The notes beneath the pieces were generated by a model. It worked only from the letters and a program-made list of their open reading frames with translations, made no database searches and had not been told where the DNA came from. The position numbers were made by a program, and so were the translations under genes. A DNA stretch of 64,000 nt from Balanoglossus misakiensis (Eukaryota > Hemichordata). This document shows positions 10,913-22,348 of this stretch, piece by piece; position 1 is the first letter of the stretch; the number at the start of each line of letters is the position of its first letter. The stretch spans positions 5,208,001-5,272,000 of the forward strand of contig CM082593.2 of NCBI GenBank assembly GCA_040954595.2, given 5' to 3'.

Positions 10913-13900
10913 GAAGAAGCTTTTATATATTTGATGTACGCACGATCGTCAAGTCTGAGGTTAGGGCCAGTTTCCTGTCCTGAGAAGAAAAGACGTGGAA
11001 TCATTTTATTCTGAAGTGTATAAATTTTACAGGGAAATTCAAAAAACAGTCTCTGTTGCAACACATACCTCAGCAAACTTCTTCGGAGAAGAGGGGCCTG
11101 GAAAATATCATGCATGTTGTTTTCGTATGACTTAGGTCTACAAGAGGTGTTTTGTGTGTCTTTTGGGTGAAAGAGGTTCTCCAGGTAATGCAGCTGTGAT
11201 CAGGTTTCATGCTGCATTGGTTTGAAATCTGTCCTGTCCAACATCCTTGTGCTGCAAATAGCTCGACTCTGGAATGAAATTGGCACGTCCCTACTTCCGG
11301 ACAAGTGGCACATCTCGATTTCCGGAGCATTCAGGACGTGAGGAAGTCAGGTGATGCCGGCACGAGGACAAGTGTCTCCGGGGGTGAAAGGGCAAAGGTC
11401 GTGTTTCAAGAGAACAACAAAGGTCATATTCCGGGTGAATACAGGACAATCAAAATACCCGTATTCGGAGTCCATGCAAAACATAGAAATGTCTCGATGC
11501 AGCTGGATCAGAACAGAACAGCTGATGGTATGTGTACAAGTTTCAGACTGTCTTGATTTTCTCTGGCCAAATCCTGTAAAATGCATATTGTACAAATATA
11601 TTTTGTGTGTAGAGAAGAGACTTTTAGAACAGCAGTTTAGCTTCAAATGACAATTCAACTGCAAACAAAATGTGCAGTTCTCGTTACTAAGATAATGCGA
11701 TGCCTGATATTAGTCGTGTTAATATGATGGCTGTTGTACGTCCAGCATTGTAGGACAAATATCTTTATCTGTGTTCAGTTTTCCTTTTGAAAGAAGATAT
11801 TTGGAAGAAAATGCATGCTTGAAAATCCAATTTTGATAATCACTATTTATCTTTTTTGAATCAATTATATCTGGTAAACTGTCATATTTCCTTTCACATA
11901 TTCTTTATGAATGGTGGAATGTGAACTGTCATTAGGGCTGGGTTTTTTTTCCTGTGATGAATTTTTGAAAAGATGCTGTAAATATATATGTCTGTTCTGT
12001 ATTTGTTCTGTGGGCTACACATGCAGTTAACCCCCATCCCTGAACTTGTGTCAAAAAGCATTATCCAGCATATATCCAGTTTTTCATATTTTTTGAAATG
12101 GTGTACATAGTATCTCTTTGTGTACTTGTTGGTCGTATACAAACCCCTGTGTAAACTGTAGCGTCATTATTTTTATTTTGAACCCAAGCTAAGAAAGATT
12201 GACTGCCTTTTACACCAACCTCTACTTGCAAGTACTTGGTACCACCCATATTACCAAAATCACTTAAGTTCACCCAAATTTGGGAGGGGAAGCATATTAA
12301 AATCAGAAATGCAACTTACTAGTATTGGAAAATGTCTTGAAATATATCAGTAGGTATTTTTCAACTGGCATAGGGGAGCACACTGAGGTCAAAGGCAGGT
12401 CTTAATTTAAGCAGCATAGGTGGCACAATAAGGTCAAAGTTCACTTTACTACGCACAGTTTCAAGTAACTGTTCTGCTAGCTCTTCCCATTTTCCGCATC
12501 AAAATTCTCTGCCCACTCTTAATTTATGCATGATTATTCCGTCAGAATTTATTAATTATTTGAGAGACGACATTTATCGGAAATGAATTTATACTAATGC
12601 TATTTGTAGATAATTATTTACAGAATGTGTTTGCAAGCTTTATGCAAAGTACAAAGTAATTCTTTCCCCTTGTATGTTTTCCCGTGATCATATAAATATA
12701 GCTTGGTTTCTTGCAAGGGTCTTCTCTAAAATATTTTCAGCTGCTGATAAGATTTTTTCAAAATCTATTTCGACAATTAAATTTGTTGGTGTAATATTGC
12801 TACTGAAGGTTAGTTGAAAGTGGGGCTTTAACTGATTGGTTTACAGTTGTGAAAATTATCTTGGTCTGATTTCTCTGTTCCTCCCATCTTGATTTGCCCC
12901 TCATTCAGTTTGTGTATGTCATGAATTTTGCTGTCTGTCTGTGCGTGTGTCTGTCTGTCTATGTCCGTGTCTCATCATTTCTGGTGCATACCATACCCCT
13001 TAACTTTCTGTAGAATCTCCCCTCTCCCAGATGAATTGTTTGAATCCTAAATTTGCATTAAATTTTTCTGTTTTCTGTCGAGATGTGACTTTACCTGCAC
13101 AGGACACACTGCCACTTATCAGGTATTCTTGAGGCTCCTTCACTAAAATTCTTTATGTGCCATCAGCAAAAGGGTTTTTGTAGAACAAATCAAGAAAAAC
13201 AAACATACATGTACTGTTAAATGCTGAGAAAAATTACAGCCCTTTAGTGTGGAAAAAAATTTGATGCGCTACAACTGTATATTGGGTTAATCATATATTT
13301 GACATTTTTCCCCAAAACTGCAAACAAAGAATTTTATTGAAGGTGCCTAAACTTGCAATTGAATTTTTACGATTAATATTCTGAGAGAGGGGTAATCTTT
13401 GAATGACTAAGCCAACTGCATTTGTCTTTCGTAATGTATATCAATTTAATGTTGGAAATGATGTGTATAAGCAGTTTGACTTTATTTTTCCTGGCTAGTT
13501 TGTCGGTAGTCAAATAATAGAATATAACCATGTACATGTGGAAGGTGAATTTTCGCTGTTTTGTAAAGACAGGCAATGTAATTACTAATCTATTTGCAAC
13601 TTTTAACAGAGTTTTTTGGTAGCGTCAGAAGATGGGATACCGGAAGACTGAGGCATTCACCGGTCTTCAAATTTTAACTGTACGATAGAGTATTTTCCCA
13701 GCGTTCCAGTTTAGTGTAGTTTTTCCGATCACTGTGTGAAAACATGGAATTCGATGATGGACGTGGAAACATTTAAACGTCGAGGCAGTTGCTGTGAATG
13801 TTTCAGATCGAGTCAACAGGTTGATGTCTTTTAGGGAAGTACTGCAAAGAAAGTGAACTTCGGGGAGAACTAAACCCTGCTTGAGCTTTGCGTGATATCA

Positions 13901-15572
13901 GAGATTTTTGCACAAAGTCAAAAGTATTTTCAAAGCACATGTGATAATCAAAAAAAATCATTGTATACCTCTGCTTGATCTCTGAGCTATGGGTCTGTAT
14001 GGCAAGGAATCAGTGTCTGAAAAAAATACAGTGAATTTAACTTTCCATATCTCTTTACACACTGTTGAGACACTTCAGAGGGTGAACTGTACTATAATGA
14101 ACTAGAAGGCCAGCTAAGTGTCTTTCCGATAAAATATGATAACCGAGGCTAGTAATAGACATTGAAGGGAGAAATATCCATTCTCGTTTGCCATACATAT
14201 GTTGTTACTATTTTAAGAACTATTGGAAGTCCCAAGTAGGAAAAAAATAACGCACATAGTAGCGCTTCAAAATTTGGTATGGTGCTTAACAAATGTAAGC
14301 AGCTTAAAGAACGCCAGACGGCAACTTAACACAGATTTGTGTGTAAATGTCTTATTAATAGTTTTATTCCAAACGTACAAAATTTGAAGACAGTGTACAA
14401 GCATCTGAAATCCTTTTTTTGTATATTGCAGATAACATGTTGAGAATTGTCATATTCCTATTGGGGGGAAAATACATACGGCAGTGCATACATCAATTTC
14501 ATATTGCTGACCTTTTTCCCAAGTTCATTGACCTGTATGACCTTTGACCCATTCATACATCCCAAAAAACCTTTGACCTGTATATCCTTTTGGATTTGAG
14601 TGTACATACAAGAGGCATTCGTTTTGCTTGTACATGTCATCTTTGCATTTCAGCATTTTTATAAGAAAAAAAATAACCAACAATGTTTGAGAAATATTCC
14701 ATGCTGTGAGTGTTCAATCCTAGCAGTATTGTAGACATCATACCAGTTTGAATATTGAAGTCATAACACACCTCACGGCACTGCCTCCTTTTGTATCACA
14801 GTCCACAACAATGAAATAAATGTTAATACATTAGAGCAAGATTCTCTCCTCTGTTTTCTTTCATGCACTTGAATACTTGCAATTCTCACTACCTTAAATA
14901 GGTTTTTGCTACCTAAGTTAATGATAAAAATTAGTTTTTGCTACCTAGGTGAATGATAAAAAATTAAACAGGTTTTTGCTACCTAGGTGAGTGGTAAAAA
15001 TCCCACGTGGTTGACAGATTATCAAGCTTATTCAAAAGCTAAGTCTTACAGCTTGCTGTGTTTTGTTGATCACCAGAAAATTTTCCTGTAAGGATAAGAG
15101 CATTTCTACTCAATGCATATTCCATTTATTCACGGGGGTGAGGACATTGATCACAGCAAGATGCTTAATTATGAGACAGATAATTTCACTTTCTAGTGAA
15201 TTAATGAAATAAAAGACATACTATGGCGCGGTTGTTGGTATTGACCTCATTTGGGTTGAATTGTTTTGCTTCATAAAAACTGCACCGCCCGTGAACTTTA
15301 TATTGTATTGCCTGATCTGCACAATACACGGTGATTTCAATATAAAGTGTCTCTCAATTACACATATTGTTCGGTCACACACGGTTCCCGCACCGCGAAG
15401 CCATTTCACTCAAATGCGTGTAGTCTGTCAGTGTGCATATGGTGTTTTCTTTGTCAAGTAGGGGTTGGGCTGGCTATCAAAGGTATACAGCAGACCGGTC
15501 GTAAAAACACCGCTTGAAGGTAGGAAGAAAAGTGCCGCTCCCTCGAGTCCTTTTAGCGGGTTGCGTGAGATC
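10913..15572. other. LIN54 3' UTR and intergenic DNA before the opsin
   Basis: After the LIN54 stop at 10912 the sequence is AT-rich and has no convincing coding exon on either strand. Candidate poly(A) signals are far away (for example AATAAA near 14816), so the 3' UTR end is unknown. A CTGTCTGT-rich stretch lies near 12930-12965 and a three-copy repeat at 14900-15001. Overlapping open frames on both strands around 11305-11664 have no recognisable domain. Confidence 0.5.
14900..15001 (+). repeat. Three-copy tandem repeat, about 32-36 bp
   Basis: Copies at about 14900-14931, 14933-14968 and 14970-15001 share TTTTTGCTACCTA followed by AGT or GGT and a GATAAAAA or GGTAAAAA block. The copies differ by a few substitutions and a small insertion. 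Confidence 0.75.
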
Positions 15573-18500
15573 ATGGCAGCGACGGAGACCGAAGAGATTC
15601 CTGAGGCCCCGGCTCTACTGACTGCGGAGCAGCATTATGCGATCTCGGTGACGTTGTTCGCCTTCGGTAAGAACCACTCACGACACCCCCAGCACTAGTT
15701 CTTTATGCGATAGTGCAGGAACCCTACAAGTTTAAACGCACGTAGGCATGCACAATTTGGTGATTCTGTTTTCGTGAAACCATGGAATGAGGTAACATGT
15801 GGTACGTCCATGGCGAAACGTTTACTTGACAGGTGGCTATTTCACCACCACACATAAAAGGATCTAGGACGGACACACCGTCTGTTTTTCTAGCTATGGA
15901 CAATCAGAAAGTCGGGTAATCTTACAGCATACGTCGACAATTGTCTACGAAATGGCACAAACACGAACACATATCCCGACACAGGAGATAAACGTCTTTA
16001 TCTGTATTCTGTTTTAATCGCCTACGTCTTGTACGCACGACCTCTCCATTTCGTTTGTTCATATCATGAGACCACATTGTACCTTACGACCCGATAAATA
16101 CACAGCCTTTATTTATCACAATGGTCCATCGCTGGGGCTCGTTTCGTCTTGGAGAGACCTAGCCCATTATATAAGATAGGCAGATTGTGGGCTTTCTAGC
16201 GTGTTTACTGTGCTCAGAATGGTGTTGGAATATAATTCATTTCCACAGCCTGCGATGTTTTCTCATAGTCAGTACAGTGAAGATCACGAAGCCTTGCGAA
16301 ATCCACCGACTATACACGCTGAGACGTGAGGTCGTGCCGTCCCACCACCTGTGCGAGTGGCCAATCGGTCATTCACTCAACGCGCACAAGGTGTTGGTGT
16401 TGCTATAGCGACTTGAATAATTGACCCGTTAAGTTTGGTGTTCACACTTTGAAAAACGAGCTCTGCTCTGATAAATCCACTTCAAGCATGTATCGGAGGA
16501 ATATGTCGAACAAATGTCTAATTATCACCAATTTGCGCTTAGTGATTTTTCAAAAATGCGTCGTTTAGTTTCTGTCAATTGTGCGATATAACTGTTGTTT
16601 CGTTGTTTCCACAGCCATCATAGGAACGGTGATGGGCAGCATGAATATCCGGATGTTTCTGTCAAGCCCAGAATTGATTTCCAAAGGCGGTATATTCTAC
16701 CTGAACATGGTTATCACAGATGTCTGTAAGTATGGTCGATTATCTGTTACTCAGATACGTGCACGCTTTGTTGAGAAATTCGGGAGAAAAATACTGGACA
16801 AAATCGCCAAAAGTTCGAGTTACCGGGGCTTTAAACCACTGAGCTGCATATCACGCCTATTCTTAATGAGGAACGGGGATTAGTGATAATGTAAATCGGC
16901 TTTATTGGGAAATTCAAAGAAAAAAGGAAATTAATTTTCCTATATACTAGTAGTTTAGATACTTTTAATATACCACTCTATTACACAAAGACCTGAATAT
17001 CGAATATCGAATATATTTACGAAAGAAAGAGACTGTACATCTCAAAAGGGAGGACAGACGCTCGGCGCATCTGATAAACGTTGAATATTCTTCAGTCGTC
17101 TGACCACGTCGTTGTCATGGAAATCGATGAAACCCGTAGCCACGTTTCCTGCGTTGCAGGAAGTCGCTATTGTTCTGCAGTTTTCAATGACCTGCGCAGC
17201 GTGCAACACCTTTCAAGGCGACAAACGCGTTGATTTATTCCAGCGAGAGTGGACATTTACGAAAATGGGCGATAGATAACGGGGATATACGCTTATCGTT
17301 GTCAAGATTGGGGTAAAATTGACCCCGGTTATTGCAAAGTTCATCACCAATCACCAGATGTTTCAAATGTCAGCACTGTCGTCCGTCTGTACCTCTAGTG
17401 TCCGCCGTCTGTACATGGCCAGTTTTAGTCTTTTTGACCAGGCAGTTTCAGTTCATTATGGTTCAGAGCAGTGTCGCTCATAGTATTGATAAAATCACGA
17501 TGGCAGAAAAACACAAACAAAACCGTTCCCACTCTGATGACTCTGTTTACAATCAGCAAAAAAAAAAATCCCGTCTTTTTCCCCCAACAGGTATGGCCAT
17601 GCTTGAGTCCCCTTTTACTGCGATTTCTCATATGTATCGTAGCTGGTTTTTGGGCGACTTTGTCTGCCAGACGTACAGTTTCGCCGGAATGTTTTTCGGC
17701 ATCACAAACATATTTATGTTAATGTTCATCAGTTTGGATCGCTTTTGGACAATTTCATCCCCGACCGATGGTAAGTGGATGACGGCGCGAGTTTTTTTAT
17801 ATCATGGCTATAATGATATAGATTATTTCTCTTTTCGTAAATATTTTGGACCATACCCTGACCATTGGCCAAACAAATTTTAATGTACATGTACATGTAC
17901 ATACAAAGCGTGTAAATCTAAATGCTTGGCTCCGTTACATACATGTATTGCGGGTATTGCATGACGTAATGACCTTCTTGTTTCCCTTGCATTGATCGTC
18001 GGCCAATCGCCTTTCTTTTTTCTCCACAGCCCAGCAAAAGGCAAAATACTACACATACATGGTGGCGTTTGGTTGGCTGAGCGGTCTGGTCTGGGCAGCT
18101 GCGCCCTTGCCACCGTTCGGCTGGTCCAGCTACGCTATTGAAATCTCAGGCGCAAGCTGTGCACTGGACTACATGACGAACGACGCCACCTATGTTCGAT
18201 ACATCATCGCTCTCACCTTGTGCTGTTTTGTGGTGCCCATAACGATCATGCTGTACAGTTACGGGAAGGCGATTTCTGTTGTCAAGGGTTCCGGGAAAGT
18301 GACCGATTGGGCCGATGAAACTAATGTTTCCTTGGTAAGTATTCTGATACAAGGACAAAAACACCTGAGTCCACAAATAAAAATAACCCAAAAGGTCAAC
18401 AGAGCGAAATACAAAGCAAAACAAAACGCAGATATTTCACTTTCCATCTTCAAGCCGAAAATTCTGTTAATTAATTTTAGATCTTATAAACTTTGAGGCC

Positions 18501-18864
18501 AACGCTCACACAAAAATGTGTTGAAAAGGGATATATTTTCAGACGTCTCACGATGGACAGTATTAATCAAACAAGCAAATATCAAGCAATACGACTTTTA
18601 TTGATTTCTTGTATAACTCTTGTGCCATTTCCCTTTCAGCAATCAGGTCTTTGCCTGTTGCAAGTGGTCTTCTGTTGGGGATTGTACGGCGTCAACTGCC
18701 TGTGGACGGCGTTCGCCGATGCCAACACCTTGCCGAAGATGTTCACCGTGGTCGCTCCGATCTTGGCGAAGTCGTCGCCGATCATCAATTCGTACCTGTA
18801 CATTTACCGAATAAGGAGATTTCGAGGGGCAGTGGGTGATATGTTCAAACCAAAGGAAGACTGA
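15573..18864 (+). CDS. RGR/peropsin-type opsin (putative retinal photoisomerase)
   Basis: A seven-transmembrane opsin with five coding exons: 15573-15666, 16615-16725, 17591-17770, 18030-18334, 18640-18864. They join in frame to 304 residues, close to RGR size. K274 in AKSSPIIN is the Schiff-base lysine (bovine K296). C94 and C172 form the extracellular disulfide. E166, six residues before C172, is the E181-type counterion, while the E113 position is Tyr97. The signalling motifs are altered: DRY is DRF (118-120), CWxP is CWGL (242-245) and NPxxY begins N280-S281. The very short tail ends in KPKED. The retained retinal chemistry with degraded G-protein motifs suggests a photoisomerase of the RGR/peropsin/retinochrome group (inference); the exact subgroup is uncertain. 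The start follows GAGATC and begins MAATETEE; an in-frame ATG lies upstream at 15465. A poly(A) signal is near 19122. Confidence 0.9.
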
Positions 18865-19286
18865 AAATGTATAGAGGAAACGATTCTGACCTAGCTACTC
18901 TCGAGGAGGCACGTCAATTTCATTAGAATGGAGCATACATTTGTAATGTGGTTTTGTCGATTATCAAACAATGTGTCTAGCAATATATGTTTGTTTTCTC
19001 TCACTTGTTGTTTAAAGTACGTAATTTATTCACTTTTCCCCGTTTGGTTAAATGGAGCGAATGTGCTCCTTTTACGATAACTCATTGTACTTGAAATGTA
19101 GCAATTCATCTGATTTTTAAAAATAAATATATGTCCAATAACTGATTAAAAGCCAGTGTTACGCTTAAAAATAAAATCGTCCTTTGGGCAGTGCATGTGA
19201 ATTATTTGATAGCCAAGCGAGATAGGAGTGATACCCCCGTTGAGGGCGTAATGCACAGAGCAGTTGGATGTCTCCGGCAAAATAAG
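18865..19286 (+). other. Opsin 3' UTR and SOD A upstream region
   Basis: Contains AATAAA at 19122-19127, a plausible opsin poly(A) signal. About 65 bases before the SOD A start codon it has ATAGGAGTGATACCCC, which is nearly repeated before SOD B near 22250 (ATAGGAGTGGTACCCC). No separate gene is seen. Confidence 0.5.
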
Positions 19287-21691
19287 ATGGATGTCTCCGT
19301 ATTCATCGAAGCAATGACGACCAGGACTATCCTCGTATTGGTCGTGTGTCTGGGTATGTACTTAGTGTATTCTATATTTCCATGGGTACCGCGAGATCGG
19401 ACATATCTGAACCGCCGGTCTGAACCATTCAAGTCACGCACGATCGATGCATACATGGGCCTGTAACTGTGATGCTGTCGGTATTTTAGAACTTTCTTCC
19501 AGGACTTGAAATCTACACAAAACTGTAAATGTCTATTTCTGAACTCTAGTCAAGTGGACCCCTGTCCAACTCGGTCCAAATCAACTGAACCGAAAAATAA
19601 CGGTAAACTGAACGCCAAACGCGACCGGCGTGGTCAATTGGACGTTGACCCTGGTCAACTGGATTGCAAATGAAATCTGTTTCCCTCGCCATTAAATATT
19701 CTCCCGGTTTAGTTAAAAAGTAAAACCCTATGATCGATGTAGAGCACAGTACACGTCTGGCATTGGCCTGATGACGCGTCCATGGGTGCGCACATGGTGG
19801 TGTTTATCATGGTGAATGACCCAGTTCAGTGCCCGTGTCCTTGGGAATGAACACAAGCGGGCGATGTTGTATCTGATCTGAAGTCCACTGGCCAAGATTT
19901 ACTTTCTCTTCAGCATTTTATGAGCGGCTTAGAGCCTGGGTAGAATTATCAAGTGGGAGGGCCTGTGCAATTTTTGGGAGGGTCACTTTTTTGTCGCCAA
20001 CGGCGTCTCATCTCAATCTTCGAACTGTGCATCAAACGACTACTAGTACATCCCTCCACACACACTGGTTTGGCAGCAGCTACCCGTGTCACTGTTGTTC
20101 CCTTGCGCGTAACGGGCAAACCGATCAATAACATCACAGCGACAGGAGCCGCGTAAAAAGGTGCGGTGTTACGTAACTTTGAATGAACATGAATATTCAT
20201 GTTACTAGTAATGTGTTAATTTTGAACCGCTTAAACCAAGATGCAAACCTGTATTCACAACTTTTGTCCGATAAGTGCTATTATAGCACATACACGACCT
20301 GCCGTGCATGGCATTGCATATCAAAGAAATTTTACGCGTTAAACGAAAGTTCAACAAAACAAAGAAAAGTAATGACAATGTGATATTTTAGCAAAGAATC
20401 AAACCCACGAATGAGTTGATTAAACGATTGTACACTTTATTTTTCTTTCAGCATATACTGCTAGCCACGTCAGTGGTAAACCGGACTTCCCCGGTGAGTT
20501 TATGAAGTCCATGATTTTATCACTTTTCTGTTGGTATCGTTCTCTCCTATTGAGAATTGTGTTCTCTCCGCCATGGGTACGTGTTGTCTAAACTATCAAT
20601 AGTACATCACAATCTGTTCTGTGAAACGTGTAACACTGTTCCCTCTGCCATTCTGTAACAAGGTGGGACGCTCTATGCCACTTGCGAGATGACGCCGAAC
20701 AAAAACTACGCGGGCCCAGAGAAAATCACGGGCAAAATCCGCATCGCGCAATTCGCGAGCTTGAACTCATCCCAACTGATTTCGGTAAGTGGGAAAGTCG
20801 GTATGAAATGGGCAAATTATTTTTCAGTGATACGGTAACAATGGGTGTTTCACACCTTCCAGACTAGTTGTGTTTAATATTTCCTTCCCAACTGAAGCCT
20901 GAATTAGACTGCATCCCAATGATAAACTTCAAAATACTGTATAGGTCCTAATGAATATTTTTCATGTCTTGTTTTACTGTCATAGTTTTATTTTGATTAA
21001 AGGTTGGTCTTGATGCCTGCGCCAGTGTAGTGGTTGACGTTGATCTGAGCGGCTTTGATCCAAATAAGAATGTACGTCACGGTTTCCACATCCACGAATA
21101 CGGAGACTTGAGCGACGGATGTCAATCAACCGGAGGCCATTACAACCCTTTTGGTAAACATCATGGCGCCCCCGCCGACAGGGACAGGTAAACCTGGCTG
21201 TGTCTCAGCGCTCTCGTGTCACGTTATCCTGCAATGGTGTACTGATTTGCAAGGCGTCAATTCTGACTGCTATATTCCCTGTTACTCTCCCCAATCTTCT
21301 TTACCTCGTAGGCATGTTGGTGATCTCGGAAACGTCAAGATTGACGGCGATGGAAATGTAAAAACGGTTATCAAAGACAGACAGGTGTCCCTCGCAGGGG
21401 AGCACTCAGTGTATGGAAGAGCATTTGTTGTAAGTTGGAATTCATCACCCCCACGATATTTATTTTTGGTCATCGATCTCTTTTCAGCAACATATTCCAG
21501 GCTTCCAAAAACGGCAACACAACAAATTGGTTCGGGCTGCGATACACTGATAAATTTTATGTACTTGTGTCCAGGTTCACGAAGGAGTCGACGATCTGGG
21601 ACGAGGAGGGGACGCGGAAAGTCGGATCACCGGCAACGCTGGAGCGCGGATGGCATGTTGCGTGATTGGCCGAAATCCCGGGCCGCAGTAG
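19287..21691 (+). CDS. Secreted Cu/Zn superoxide dismutase, copy A
   Basis: Converts superoxide to oxygen and hydrogen peroxide; probably secreted. Six exons by homology with copy B: 19287-19353, 20452-20493, 20663-20754, 21003-21187, 21312-21429, 21575-21691, giving 206 residues. Exon 1 encodes a hydrophobic signal sequence. All metal ligands are present: H96 and H98 (FHIHEYGD), H113 (GGHYNP), H121, H130, D133 (RHVGDLGN) and H170 (VHEGVDDLG). The active-site arginine is R193 ([10 protein letters not shown]). Exon lengths 42, 92, 185 and 118 match copy B. Oddity: the donor expected after exon 3 is GCGAGC, not GT. A consensus GTAAGT lies 30 bases on at 20785 in the same phase and would insert ten residues ([10 protein letters not shown]), giving 216. 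Either a GC-AG intron or this shifted donor must be used. Confidence 0.85.
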
Positions 21692-22348
21692 CGACACTGA
21701 CGGATGGGATGATGCGATCACCCGTCTATACAAGACCATCTCTCGGTGGTATGTCCAGGGAAACTGTGATGAAAAAAATCTGTGAGAGATAGATCCGGGA
21801 AGTCAATTCGAAGCAGTTGTCATGGTAACTAGACTTGGACAGAAGAGCAGCAGTAGACTGGTTCAAAAGCATTTCGTGAGTGTGTGACAGTTTGACATTG
21901 GAAACGCATAGTTGTTCATCATATGATCAGGGAACTGAACAAGTAGTTTAATCGATTTAATATTTTTTGTATTCCTTTTTTTATATATATTTTTATGTTT
22001 TAACACGCCTTTCTTAGCCTGGAAAGAGTGATACACATTCATTGTTGATAACGAGGGATCTACCGCCATTTGTCATGTTATATAAACTGTTCAATGAATG
22101 CCGCGAGAATATGATAATATATGCATAGAGTAGACCGTGGTTTCGCTCGATCATATACCAGCTTGTATACGCCAGCCTGATAACCCCATATGACACACTG
22201 TACCGGGGGTACCAAAGAACCAGTACGCGGCTCCGGAACACGGGGAAACATAGGAGTGGTACCCCGCTGAATGTGTTATATATGGCGTAGATGCAGCATA
22301 GCCAAAAACAAAGCGCTGTTTCGTCCACACTCCGGCGCAAACGCCACG
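21692..22348. other. Spacer between SOD copies A and B
   Basis: AT-rich spacer with a T-rich run near 21960-22000 and, near 22249-22266, the ATAGGAGTG-TACCCC block shared with the upstream region of copy A. No gene is seen; this is the likely SOD A 3' UTR and SOD B promoter. Confidence 0.5.
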
